Shown: positions 1-10,844 of the stretch, in pieces | How the letters are laid out: each line of letters begins with the position of its first letter | Numbering within the stretch: position 1 is the stretch's first letter | Assembly: GCA_015680685.1 (NCBI GenBank) | Contig: MNCI01033329.1 | Location: 195,731-259,730, forward strand | DNA from: Gnetum montanum | Lineage: Eukaryota > Streptophyta > Gnetopsida > Gnetales > Gnetaceae | Direction of reading: 5' to 3' | Length of the DNA: 64,000 nt | Translations under genes and position numbers: made by a program | The notes under the pieces: model-generated | Databases searched by the model: none | What the model was told of the DNA's origin: nothing | Seen by the model: only the letters and a program-made list of their open reading frames with translations

Positions 1-1256
1 CTTCCACCATTTTACTAATTTTAGTACCATGCTTATACTACATATGTATATATCCTGCATAGCATTTAGGTTGCATGGGGTTTTTATACTTTCAAGCCTT
101 AAGCTTGATAGGAATTTTCCTCAAAAAATGTTTTCTCTTTAAAGCTTAGTTCATAATTTCTTCATGTCAGTTACCTTGTACAAATTTCAAAAGGATTTTT
201 AACTCTAAAGATCACCATTATCTATATCTCCAAAAATATCTTTGTCTCACAAAAATGAATGGAATCTCCTTGTTCTAAGAGCTTAGCATAGTGATCTTTT
301 AAGGAAAAAGGAGGATAAGAAATGGTATCACATTTCAACCATTAATGGAACAGGGCTTAAGCTAGTTGAGCAAAAGCGAATTGCATATGTCTCCTGATTC
401 TAATATAGCTTTATATAAGAAAGGAACTTTATTTTATAATAATTTAGGTCTTTGAATTAAAGGAAGTATTTAATTGTATCTCAATTGAATCAAATTTTTT
501 TTTGGTTTATATATATATATATATAATTGATTTATGATCATTATTATTATTATTATTATATAGGAAATCATCCTAGACCTTCTAAGTATTTAATTTATGC
601 CAAGTTAGCTTTTGATAGATTCTCCTATTTAGTAGATAGGATACTAAATATTTTTGAGTCACCCCATCCATGATCAACTATGATAACGTAGCATACAAGT
701 ACTAAAAAAGTTTAAGAATGAATTTCCTAATTTAACTATACTAACATGTTAGGTGTATCATTGCCTTCACTACCCCAAACATGCTTCTAACATTTTCAAG
801 GTGATACAAAGAAATGAAACATAATAGAATGGATAAAGAACTAATGAACTAAGCAATGACCACCATATAAATAATCACCCCATCCCATAGAAAGAGAATA
901 GTAGTTCAAAGTCAAGTAGAATAAATGATTGTAGGTTTATTCATGCTTGCTTAGAATTTAATTGCATTTTGTCAATATTGATTTTGATGCATAATGTAAT
1001 CATATGTATAACAAGAAAGAAAATTTTTGCATCATTTACTAATGATCCTTATAATTTGTATAGTCATAGAGTGGCCACAGCATCTTTGATTATACAAAAT
1101 TATAAATTAAGCGTTTTGGATCACATAAGTAATTGTGATTAATCACATGTAATATAATAGACTTTATCCCACAGGAATTTCTATTATATTTAATGTTGTC
1201 AATCACGATGAAATGTTGAATTATTTTTCTTAATTTGCCCACAGGGATTAAGAAAA
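1..1256. other. AT-rich non-coding sequence upstream of copia remnant
   Basis: No gene is visible. The last part (about 1000-1200) resembles 24780-24925, including the phrase TTTTGGATCACATA followed by TGTGATTAATCA. The latter lies some 750 bp downstream of a copia-type primer-binding site, so 1000-1256 is probably the untranslated leader of the copia element whose coding part resumes after the gap. No LTR boundary is visible. A TGGTATCA at 324-331 could be a primer site but has no LTR end before it. Confidence 0.4.
503..559. repeat. (TA)n and (TTA)n microsatellites
   Basis: A TA dinucleotide run lies at about 509-525 and a TTA/ATT trinucleotide run at about 541-559, separated by about 15 bases. 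Both are simple-sequence tracts in AT-rich DNA. Confidence 0.85.
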
Positions 1257-1805
1257 NNNNNNNNNNNNNNNNNNNNNNNNNNNNNNNNNNNNNNNNNNNN
1301 NNNNNNNNNNNNNNNNNNNNNNNNNNNNNNNNNNNNNNNNNNNNNNNNNNNNNNNNNNNNNNNNNNNNNNNNNNNNNNNNNNNNNNNNNNNNNNNNNNNN
1401 NNNNNNNNNNNNNNNNNNNNNNNNNNNNNNNNNNNNNNNNNNNNNNNNNNNNNNNNNNNNNNNNNNNNNNNNNNNNNNNNNNNNNNNNNNNNNNNNNNNN
1501 NNNNNNNNNNNNNNNNNNNNNNNNNNNNNNNNNNNNNNNNNNNNNNNNNNNNNNNNNNNNNNNNNNNNNNNNNNNNNNNNNNNNNNNNNNNNNNNNNNNN
1601 NNNNNNNNNNNNNNNNNNNNNNNNNNNNNNNNNNNNNNNNNNNNNNNNNNNNNNNNNNNNNNNNNNNNNNNNNNNNNNNNNNNNNNNNNNNNNNNNNNNN
1701 NNNNNNNNNNNNNNNNNNNNNNNNNNNNNNNNNNNNNNNNNNNNNNNNNNNNNNNNNNNNNNNNNNNNNNNNNNNNNNNNNNNNNNNNNNNNNNNNNNNN
1801 NNNNN
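1257..1805. other. Assembly gap (549 N)
   Basis: The run of N falls inside the gag region of the copia element, so most of its Gag cannot be read. Confidence 0.99.
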
Positions 1806-3730
1806 TGCACTACATCTTAGACATGCTCCCACCGCAGTATGGACCCTTTAAGATTTCTTACAACACACATAAGGACAAATGGTCAATTAATGAATTAATG
1901 ACCATGTGTGTACAAGAAGAGGGTAGACTTGCCATGGAAGCGAAGGATAGTGTGCATCTGGCCATGCAAGGAAAGAATACAAAACAAGTCAACACTAAAG
2001 GGAAGGGAAAAATCCCTCCACAAGTTGATATCAAGAAGGAATCTAGATGCTTTTTCTATAAAAAGAAAGGGCACATAAAGAAAGATAGCCTTAAACATTA
2101 GAGATGGCTTGAAAAGAAAGGTACTCAATCCTCATTTGTTTGTTTTGAATCTAATATGGTTAATGTTAGTCATAACACATGGTGGATTGACTTCGGTTCT
2201 ACAATCCATGTTACTAATTCCTTGCAGGGATTAGCAAACCTAAGGAAGCCAGTAGGAAGTGAGTCATGCATATATTCGGGCAACAAGATGCGCTCACATG
2301 TGAAAGCGATTGGCACATGCAAATTAGTTTTAAGTAGTGGTTTTGTTTTGGATTTGGAAAGGACATTTTACATTCCTTGTTTTTCAAGGAATTTAATTTC
2401 TGTATCAAGGCTTGTATCATTGGGATTTTCCTTTAACTTTTCAGATACTATGTTCAGTGTATCTTATAGATCTGAAATAGTTGGAAATGGTACATTAACA
2501 GATGGTCTTTTTCAACTTAATTTACAAAACGACACTTCTTACACTTCTATGCATGTTCATGCTGGCATTAAGCGATGTGTTATGAATGAGGAATCCTCTA
2601 TGTTATGGCATCGTAGATTAGGCCATATCTCCATTGAGAGAATCAAGCGCTTGGTAACTGATGGAGTACTTAGTACTCTTGATTTTACTGACTTTGACAC
2701 TTGTGTAAACTGCATAAAGGGAAAGCAGACCAATGTGTCAAAGAAAGGTGCCAAGAGGAGTTCTGCCATATTAGAAATCATACATACGGATATTTGTAGT
2801 CCAGATATGGATGCATATGATCAACGGTATTTCATTACCTTTATTGATGACTACTCACGATACATGTATCTCTACTTGCTTCATCACAAAAATGAAGCTT
2901 TAGATGCCTTTAAGGTATTTAAGGCTGAAGTAGAGAAACAATGCGGTAAGCAAATAAAGATAGTGAGGTCTGATAGAGGTGGTGAATACTATGGTAGATA
3001 CACTGATGATGGACAAGCACCTGGTCCCTTTGCTAAGTTTCTTCAAGAGCATGGGATTGTTGCCCAATACACTATGCCTGGTTCTCCGGACCAAAATGGT
3101 GTGGCAGAAAGAAGAAACCGAACATTATTGGACATGGTGCGGAGTATGCTTAGCAGCTCCAAGCTTCCTAAGTCTTTGTGGAATGAAGCCCTTAAGACGG
3201 CAGTGTATATATTAAACCGAGTTCCAACCAAGGTTGTCTCTAAGACACCATTTGAATTGTGGAAAGGTTGGAAACCGAGTTTGCGACATATACGCATTTG
3301 GGGATGCTCGTCTGAGGTAAGAGTCTATAATCCACAAGAGAAGAAGCTAGACCCTAGGACCATAAGTGGGTATTTCGTTGGATATGCCGAATGGTCTAAG
3401 GGATACAGATTTTATTGTCCATCACATACTACTAGGTTTGTGGAATCAAGGAATGCTAAATTTCTTGAGAATGACTTGATTAGTGGGAGTCATCATTCCT
3501 GGAACGAAATTCCAGCGACTGATCACGCGGATGCTCAACCCTCTACTTCAAGTACTCGATTGATTGTTGTACACAACACGTCTACAATACAAATACGTGA
3601 TGTACATCCACCAGTCGTTGATGTTCCACAAACCACTGGTCAAGACATAGTAGATCCAGCTGAACAACAGATACTAGTTCCTGTTGAAAAACCCGTTGAT
3701 TTCTTACATTTTACTGATGTAATGTTGTAA
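1806..3730 (+). pseudogene. Ty1/copia gag(end)-protease-integrase, truncated before RT
   Basis: This is the polyprotein of a Ty1/copia retrotransposon, TNT1-like in overall character. After the gap comes the Gag C-terminus with a damaged CCHC knuckle (C-F-F-Y...G-H...D-S, two cysteines lost). An in-frame TAG at 2099-2101 separates this from the rest, which stays in the same frame and is open from 2156 for 524 residues. The protease motif reads WWIDFGST, where copia families usually have D-S/T-G. The integrase zinc domain follows (WHRRLGH...CVNC). The integrase core has D at about residue 212 (HTD), D at about 273 (RSDRGGEY) and E at about 318 (GVAERRN), all in place. The frame stops in the linker after integrase, and no reverse transcriptase or RNase H follows. 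The integrase stretch is far better preserved than other coding remnants in the window. Confidence 0.93.
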
Positions 3731-5140
3731 GCATATTGACATCATCTTAAAAGATACCCTCCAGCCATGGGCCACACCACCATTATCCTGTACATTGTAT
3801 CCAATGTGCAACGTAAGGAGTCCTTTCTAACCGCGTATTCGGGAGATGACAAGGTAGTAAGGATGGAAAAAGACAAAAGTTGCTCATTTAAAGCAGTGTG
3901 TGGAATTGTGGCTGTCTGGTCTATGCTTTTACATACAAACAAGATATTTACTAAGTGCAGAGAACACGCGTATACATACAAACAAGATATTTTGTAAATG
4001 TACAAACAAGATATTTTGTAAATGTCTTTGGAAGTTGAGATAACATTATTTTTCCATACGATAAAATAAGGCAACTTAGAGAGACCATATCCCTTTCTCA
4101 TAATGAAGTAAATATAACCTATCCTACCATAACATTACTTCACTGTTTTATTTATGATTAATAATATTTTCCTAATTTTTTAACCTTTCAAATGAAACTG
4201 TACGCCGAACTGAAACGCTTTGACAGGTAATCGTGACTGAGTGTCCAATGAAAAGACTAAAGCATCATGTAAAGGTTAAATGAAAGGCTTTTCGAATTCA
4301 ATTCTAACGCAATTATTGTAGTGTTAAAATTTGGGAGGATAAAAAAGCGCCGACGATTTGGGAGGATAAAAAGGGGCCAACGATGCTTGTTGATATTTTG
4401 CAAAGTGTCTCTGTAAGCAGCAGACAGACTATGTACCTCGATTGATCTTTTCAACCCTCTTTATAAACGCAGACCACTTAAATGTGGCCACAATTTTGTT
4501 TCTCCATGATTTGTGCTCCTCGTCATTTCCAGGTAATGCCATGCAAAATGTCATGTTGGCATTCGCAGATTCCATCAACACTGTTGATATAATGGATAAG
4601 ATGTCACATTAATGGTGGCCATGTAATATATTACATGGATAAAAGGCACTCGGATTCCATGAACATTGTAGAAAGAATCGGTATACGGTTACTTTAATTG
4701 GGTGTGGTGTATGATAGGTGGATTTCCGGGGGCATTGGAAGGTGCACCCTAACATTTAGGGAAGTTTATAACTTAGGACGTTGGAACTCTAGGTAATTAT
4801 AAAATGGAGGTACACCCTAACATTTAGTGATGTTTACAACTTAGTGCTACCTAATTGAATCGAACCTTTGACTAGCAATTAGAAGGTCAAGACCTATATA
4901 GGTAGGGTAACACCTCATTGTTAGTAGGTGGATTTTTGGATCTATTCAAAATATTAATACCTAAAGACATATTTTGTTTTACCAACCTTTGTAGTAGTTA
5001 ACCAATTGTAAACATGATGTCCTGTTGCATAGTAAAAGTATTGAAAACAAAAGACACCATTAGTGTTACTTTCATTGTAATGGTTACCTTACATTAATAC
5101 ATGAGTATGTGAAACCAATACATCTTTATTGCTGCTACGA
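3731..5140. other. Non-coding sequence with small tandem duplications
   Basis: No gene recognised. Visible structure: a duplicated 24-base unit (ACAAACAAGATATTTTGTAA) at about 3977-4024 with two further partial copies from 3932, a duplicated unit of about 26 bases (TTTGGGAGGATAAAAA) at 4329-4382, and two copies of a phrase containing CACCCTAACATTTAG at about 4743 and 4811. The latter area weakly resembles 41223-41345. Confidence 0.5.
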
Positions 5141-5321
5141 GTACATGTGTATGCTCATGCTTATACACATGGCCATTGCATGGAACATGTATGTACCATG
5201 GAAAAAATTCTAACTCTTTCCTACTAGTGCATGTGTATGCTCATGCTCATACACATGTTCCGCCATTATATGGAACATGTATGCACCATGCAAAAAATTG
5301 TAAAAAAAAATTTCCAACTCT
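5141..5321. repeat. 86-bp tandem duplication
   Basis: Two adjacent diverged copies start at 5141 and 5227. They share GTATGCTCATGCT, ATGGAACATGTATG and a run ending in an A-rich stretch before CTAACTCTTT or CCAACTCTTT. The downstream duplicate at 22505 has one unit only, so the doubling is specific to this copy or was lost in the other. Confidence 0.75.
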
Positions 5322-5881
5322 TTCTACCGAAAGCAATAGAGAAAGCATAATATTTAACTTTGAAGATCAAAATCTTGAAATTGCAACCTCTATTTCATTG
5401 TTCAAAGACTATACGGCTAGACTACTTACCTTAATGATAACCAACTTTATTTATTTTTACATTAATTATTTATGTGTTCTTAGGTCCTACCTCTCTCCAT
5501 GCTAGTGTATATGATAAATAATGACCTACATGCACTCACAACATAATAAGAAAGTTTCTATGCTTTTTCCATCATTATAATAATGAGCTTGTAATATAAC
5601 ATATTTTATTATTTAATTTTTTACTTATGGATTGCCATGATTCACGATGGTTACCACTGCCATGTGTCATGTAACAATACATTGCTGGGTACCATACCTA
5701 AAGATACAGTGCTTATTCACGAATGAGAGGGATAGTGTTCCAGGTTTTCAGCCATGTGGAATAGCATTTAAGGTCATATTCATACGGTAAAAGTCAAAGT
5801 GCAGTGTTGACGGCTCCTCATATTTTCATGCGTGTCAATGCGATTCGTTCCATTGCACCATATTTTGGATGCAATACCTGG

Positions 5882-5892
5882 TTATATAAAGG
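5882..5892 (+). promoter_or_regulatory. Possible TATA box
   Basis: TTATATAAAGG lies about 240 bp upstream of the terpene-synthase-like fragment. It fits a plant TATA box and is absent from the right-hand duplicate. Only the motif itself supports it. Confidence 0.25.
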
Positions 5893-6037
5893 TCCAGTTG
5901 CAGCAACATTTTTGGTAGAAGATGTAAGTTGTAAGAAGAACATGGATCTTAAGGCACTGAGAGGGAGAAAGAAGGGGGTCATTATAATTTGTAAATTCCT
6001 ATCTGTTTCAGTGGTTGGTTTGGTTATTTAATGTTGA

Positions 6038-6119
6038 ATGCATTGATATTGCACGCTGAATCTTACACAGAACATGCTATGCATTGATATTGCACGCTGA
6101 ATCTTACACAGAACATGCT
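6038..6119. repeat. Perfect 41-bp tandem duplication
   Basis: The unit at 6038-6078 is repeated without a mismatch at 6079-6119 (begins ATGCATTGATATTGCACGCT). The right-hand duplicate has a single, diverged unit at about 23291. Perfect identity beside older sequence indicates a recent slippage or repair event. Confidence 0.95.
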
Positions 6120-6269
6120 AAATATCTCATCTGGAAAATTAGAGAATGCCTAAGCTATCTAGTGTTCTGGGAGCAGGTTAAGTCAAGCGAAGAGCATCTC
6201 CTGGCACGTCTTTCTCTGGTGGACTGTCTCCATTCTCTCGGCATATCTCGGCATTTTGAACTGGAAATC
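6120..6269 (+). pseudogene. Terpene synthase-like exon fragment, left copy
   Basis: One frame is open through 50 codons and ends in a stretch with SLVDCLHSLGISRHFELEI. Plant terpene synthases carry a closely similar segment (V-D-x-L-x-x-L-G-I-x-x-H-F-x-x-E-I) in their N-terminal alpha-helical domain. No adjoining exon, catalytic DDxxD motif or plausible start is visible, so this is at most one exon of a dead or captured gene. It lies within the segment duplicated at 22505-23644. Family assignment rests on this motif alone. Confidence 0.45.
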
Positions 6270-6442
6270 ATGTACATTCTGCACTCTGCTCACATGTCTG
6301 TGATCAATGCAGTTGTAGCCATTTCATAACTGTCCCAAAATTATTTTTTAAAAAAATTAAAGAAATAATGAGACATTGAAACATGATTCTAGTTATCCCT
6401 GATTTGGCAGATAGAGCCAAATCTTTATGCTTTAAAGTAGAA

Positions 6443-7129
6443 ACACTAAAATATAGTTCATTTCATATCGTCGTAAGAAGATGTAAAGTGTAAGAAGAGC
6501 ACCATACATGTTATTGTTTCTTGGTTGGATCTTAAGGCACTGAGAGGGAAGGGAGGAGGGGGCTGAATCAGGGCCTAATAAAACATTAGCTAATCAGAGA
6601 GCAATGAAAGGCTAAAAAAACAAAAAATTGCTGACCTGAATAAGCAGCTATGACTGAAGCCAAATAAAGCAGTTACGAAGCTTTTAAGATGGTTTATCTG
6701 CTAGCTCTATTATAAAGTTCTTTTTAGATCATAGTGAAAAAGCTATTTTATTAATTTTTAAAATAAAAATACAGCAATTCTATTACAGCTTGGAGTATGC
6801 ACCACAACCAAGATCAAAGTCATAAGAGATAGCTTTCAAAACAAAGAGGAAGAGAAATACACTTGCTCAATCTCAAATCAAAGATATACACAGACTAGAG
6901 CTAGATATAATATAGAAATAAAGCTTTTCCAAAAGAGAGAGAGCAGAGAAGAAAGAAGAAAGAGATAAAGAATAAATTCCAAAGCTAGGATAGAGTCTAG
7001 AACCAGAATTAGTAAGGCAAGCTCATAGAATTCATTTTATAGCTAGAGCCTTTGATAGTCTTTTCTAGAGCCATTGCAAATCCATAAGGAAAAAGAAGCA
7101 AAAGTAGAAGATGCTAAAGCCAATAACAA
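6443..7129. other. Purine-rich non-coding DNA, possible copia LTR remnant
   Basis: No gene. The strand shown is rich in A and G. The phrase AGCTTTTAAGATGGTTTA at about 6678 also occurs at about 28745, inside the copia LTR at 28578-29665, and GGAGGGGGCTGAATCAG resembles the inverted 3' end of such LTRs. It is probably a decayed minus-strand LTR fragment. Confidence 0.4.
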
Positions 7130-8293
7130 ATTAGAGTTATTACATGATGTTAGTTTTGTTGGTGAATGTATTTTTAAAAATTGTATTGTTTTTTCTACTA
7201 CTTATAAAAGTAATAAAGGAGGTGTTGCTCCTCTTGTTAATAAAAATTGAACTGAAGATTTTTTGAATTCAGGTTTTAACAACCTTAGAAGAGTTATTTA
7301 GATTACTTGTCATAGTGAAAAAGGTAACTTTGGACTCTATAATACTCATGCTCCTCATAATTCAAAAATTCAACCATAGAATTTGGAAATATCTTTTATC
7401 TCTGCCTAAAGTTCCTTGGATCATTGAAGGCAATTTCAATATGGTTGAGAGTTAGTTAGATAAACTTGATGGTCTTTCTTCTAATATATTTTCTCAAGAA
7501 AAAAAATATTGGTGTAATTTTAAAGAAAAATATTTCTTTCTAATGTTAGCTTTTTATTCCCATCTCATTCAAATTAGAAGCATCAAACTTGATGTAATTA
7601 TCAACAAGGAAATGATAGAATTTTTTGTCAACTTCAGAGATTTTATATCTCTAATGTTTCCTTTGGAAGCCCAAAATAGCACTACAAGTATATACAAATA
7701 GTAATTTGTCATTTAATTTTCCTAATAGCATTTTTCTCTTTAGAATTAATTCTTCATTCTTTCAAAAGTATGAGCTTTTCATATCAATGATAATATGTTA
7801 ATAAGACCTAGTGGGAAAAATATTTTATAAAGTATTTATGGAATGCAATAAAAAAATCCTACTTCTAATATTGGTTAGATTAAAAAGTGTTAGTGAACTA
7901 CTTGTAGAGTCAGAAATTATGCTAGATGATTTGGAAAGCAATTTGCTAAGTCTAAGTGTCAAGTTAAAGAAGATCTTACAGAATCTATAGAGCAAATACA
8001 AATTCTTTTAAACTAAAATTCTATTGGTTTTGAAACTCAAAAAACCTTCACTAAACCTTGTTACGCTAAAGAATGTCAGAATGCTTTTGAAGCTAAAAGT
8101 GCTCTCACTAGAAGTTGAATGAATTGGCTAAGAATTGAAGATGAGCCTTGCAAGAAATTTTTTAAATTTCTATAAGGAAATGGTCAAGTACCTAAACTAG
8201 AATTACTTTATATAAATGATTCCATTATTAAAGATCGTAAAACTATTAATAATTTTAGCAAATCATTTTCCTTATATTTTTTCTTTTGAAGGT
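7130..8293 (+). pseudogene. LINE (L1-type) ORF2, endonuclease part, segment 1
   Basis: This is the 5' part of a degenerate non-LTR retrotransposon. PWIIEGNFNMVE at about 7417-7452 matches the conserved I-x-G-D-F-N strand of the apurinic-like endonuclease domain of plant L1 ORF2. Many stops and frameshifts interrupt it. From about 7780 the sequence is collinear with the second copy at 37872. It is cut at 8293 by element A1 and resumes at 14001. The AAGGT at 8289-8293 is the left target-site duplication of A1. Confidence 0.8.
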
Positions 8294-9185
8294 TGATGAG
8301 TGACAAGGTACCCCTACACTCAACCATACAAATATGAGCATTCATGCACAATCTGGTCGAACTCCGTAAATGGGCTAGTTGTGGTATCTAGATAGTTACA
8401 CGTTGATCACAGTTCATTGTCTTCCCACCTGGACTAGTATTTGCTTTGTTACATATGATTTAGTCCAGAGTGAGGCGTATGATGTGATCCTAAAGTAGTG
8501 CTACTCCTAAAGACAATGGAAAATAATCTTGATTAAACTAATAAGCAATAGGAAATAAAGTCTAAGCTAGCCTAAGTGTGATGAGTATCTGTTCCTTAAT
8601 CATCCGTACACATCTTGGACCTTGTGCATGACTACTACTGGGATTACCAAGCGTAGATCCTAGGTACGCTACTGGGTTACCAAGTAGTCATATTTAAATG
8701 TTTGTGATTAAGTCGTACTCATTCCGCATTTAACAACAAGAATAGTAAATGATGGTAAAGAAATATTAACTAAGAAAACAATAAATAACAATAACAATTA
8801 AATAATTAAAACTAAGTAAATGTTGCAACAATGAAGTAATCTTGATCTTTATTTCTGGTCATGTGCGCGTCCAAGTACATCACACTTGAATAAAGGTGTC
8901 GTACAATTACAAGCATCACATTGTGGGCATGCACTTGGGAAAATATCTAACTCCTATGGAAACAAACTGCAAAGGCTTTGCTACAACTACTACAAAGATG
9001 CCTAAGTGCGGTGAGTGCATGCTTATTTATAGCTAAAAATAGACTTTGCATAAACGGGGCCATGTCGACACATGGGTGGATGCGTTGACGGGGCCCCATA
9101 TACATGGCCTAGTTAATGCAACCCCGATATTAGGGGTCCGATAACAAGGGTCCAATAACAGGACCTGACAGACCATGACTCATCA
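8294..9185 (-). repeat. A1 LTR (3' LTR of the minus-strand element)
   Basis: Begins TGATGAGTGACAAGG and ends CATGACTCATCA on the plus strand. TTATTTATAGC at about 9028 is the reverse complement of a TATA box (GCTATAAATAA), at the same place as in the partner LTR. The polypurine tract on the minus strand is the TTTGGGGGTA just outside it (9186-9195). Confidence 0.92.
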
Positions 9186-10844
9186 TACCCCCAAAGAAAG
9201 TGAGGAGCAAGTTCAGCTGATTACACAGTGGATAGGTATGGAATTATTAACTGACTACGAATTTATTCATGATGTAGTGGAGAATTAAACAAAATTTGGA
9301 CACAGACACAAAAGTCAAAACTTGTGGAACTCATGTGGTTCTTGGTAGTTGTGGCTCCTCCATGGGTGTCTTTCCTTTGTCCTATGCATCAAGCTTCTGA
9401 GATTGATACCATTCAAGAGACACATGACATTTCTTCTCTTCTATCTGAGGATTATGAGCCATCCATGCTGATGGTCCAATGAAGTTGGCATTTCCCATGG
9501 CCACGGTAGCTATTAGAATACTTAATTGGCCTTGACATGCCATGTCGTAGATAACCGTCATTCCTCTTCATAGGCTTGGGCCCCAACCTCTCCACCTTTT
9601 TATTAGCTAGCTTATGCAGTGATAGGAGGTCCCTAATGGATGTTGAATGATTGTGCCTCCTGCTCTGCACATTCTACATGAGGTCCTTGGCTTTTCCCTC
9701 CCCTTGGGCATTTAATTGCATCTTGAGAAGGTCCTCCTTGTTGTCCTCTTTTTAAGGCCATCTATAATCACACAAAGATCAATTGTTAGCAAGGTTATTG
9801 AAAGAAGTTCAATTATTTCATACCTTACTTATTGCCTTAAGTAATTGTTGACTTCTTTGCTTAGTATGATTTTAGAGTTAGAAAGTTTTTCAAGGAAGTT
9901 GCCCTGAAAGTTTAATGCCTGGTTTGTTTAGGTGATACATCAAAGGACACAAAATGGTTTTGAGGAACGTTTGATAAAATTATGACAAAGGAAAGAATAG
10001 ATTTGGCAAGAAAGTTCTTGGAGGGTATAAAATGAGGTAGTGGTGTGCAACAAGTACAAATTACAAAAGTCACGCAAGTGGGTCCTCCTCAAAGCATGTT
10101 CCAACCTATAATGCCCTTGCGTAACTACACCTTAAAATGTTCGTACGCAATAGAAGGGTTAAATGAAATCCATGCCGATGCAACAAAACACACACATGTT
10201 AATACTACCATGATGAGATATGAATTCAATGCTATACAAGACATGAGTCACAAATACATGAACAACGAGATGGGATGAATCGGAGAAGGGATTGTAGAGA
10301 TTGGGATGTGAGGTAACTGACTCAAGGCACAATGAATCTTGAGTGTAGGGCATGATTAATGTGTCATTAGCCCATCATTCCAAAATCAAGACCAAGTCCA
10401 TTCCTCCGATCAATGACATCACATTGTTTTATCCAATGATGGAAAACCATAAGAGCANAATACTCTTACTTTCATTTTCCATTAGATATATAAGTATCTT
10501 AGTACAACCAAGCTGGATGATAGCACCTACAGATGTCACCAAAGAGAATCCACAAGTTCCCTTGATGTCACACCATGGCCATTCCCTCTTAGTCCATCCT
10601 TCTTCACTCTAGGAATAATGAGCACAAAATTACTTTAAGTTTTAATGATGTCAAGAATATCATTGTACCCAAAGTAGAACCTCTTATTAATAAAATGGTT
10701 GGGTGGATGTGGTGGGTTTGTTGTCCAAATAATTAATCACCTGAGACTTGATAGCATAAAATAAAACCTCAACCAAATAGCCACATGAGTGTTTTATTCA
10801 TAGATGAGATTACTCATAAAAAGATAAAGAGATAAAATAATAAA
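9186..10844 (-). other. A1 post-gag non-coding block
   Basis: No coding domain on either strand. Parts match the equivalent block of A2 (for example 10045 onward with 54566 onward), and shorter phrases match B1 and C (GTGGGTCCTCC at about 10079, 16704 and 59609). A single n at 10458 replaces about 313 bp present in A2. Conservation across families suggests a cis function such as packaging or RNA structure, but that is inference. Confidence 0.6.

Larger units (their letters stand above)
5227..6442. repeat. Left copy of a dispersed 1.2-kb duplication
   Basis: This segment is repeated in the same orientation at 22505-23644. Shared landmarks, in order, include GTGTATGCTCATGCTCATAC, AGGTCCTACCTCTCTCC, GGTTACCACTGCCATGTGTC or a variant, TGTTCCAGG, the terpene-synthase-like stretch and CAATGCAGTTGTAG. 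Homology stops at GCTTT (about 6442), exactly where the right copy meets an LTR-like sequence. The left copy carries extra sequence around 5800-5900 (including a TATA-like motif) that the right copy lacks. Confidence 0.85.

Noticed and set aside
324-331. TGGTATCA as a copia primer-binding site
   Set aside because: No LTR end precedes it, the match stops after eight bases, and the following sequence does not resemble that after the site at 24133.
3742-4101. 119-codon minus-strand frame
   Set aside because: It includes translated short tandem repeats (CLYIYKIS and the like), shows no domain, and lies next to a truncated element.
5141-6442. The two 1.2-kb duplicates as LTRs of one giant element
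   Set aside because: They lack TG...CA ends, a primer site or polypurine tract at the inner edges, and the sequence between them is a LINE with nested insertions.
10352-10612. Plus-strand frame similar to 54872-55192 (both open MINVSLAHHSKIKTK)
   Set aside because: Similarity is explained by A1 and A2 being copies of one element. The frames diverge after about 30 codons at the indel and have no motif.
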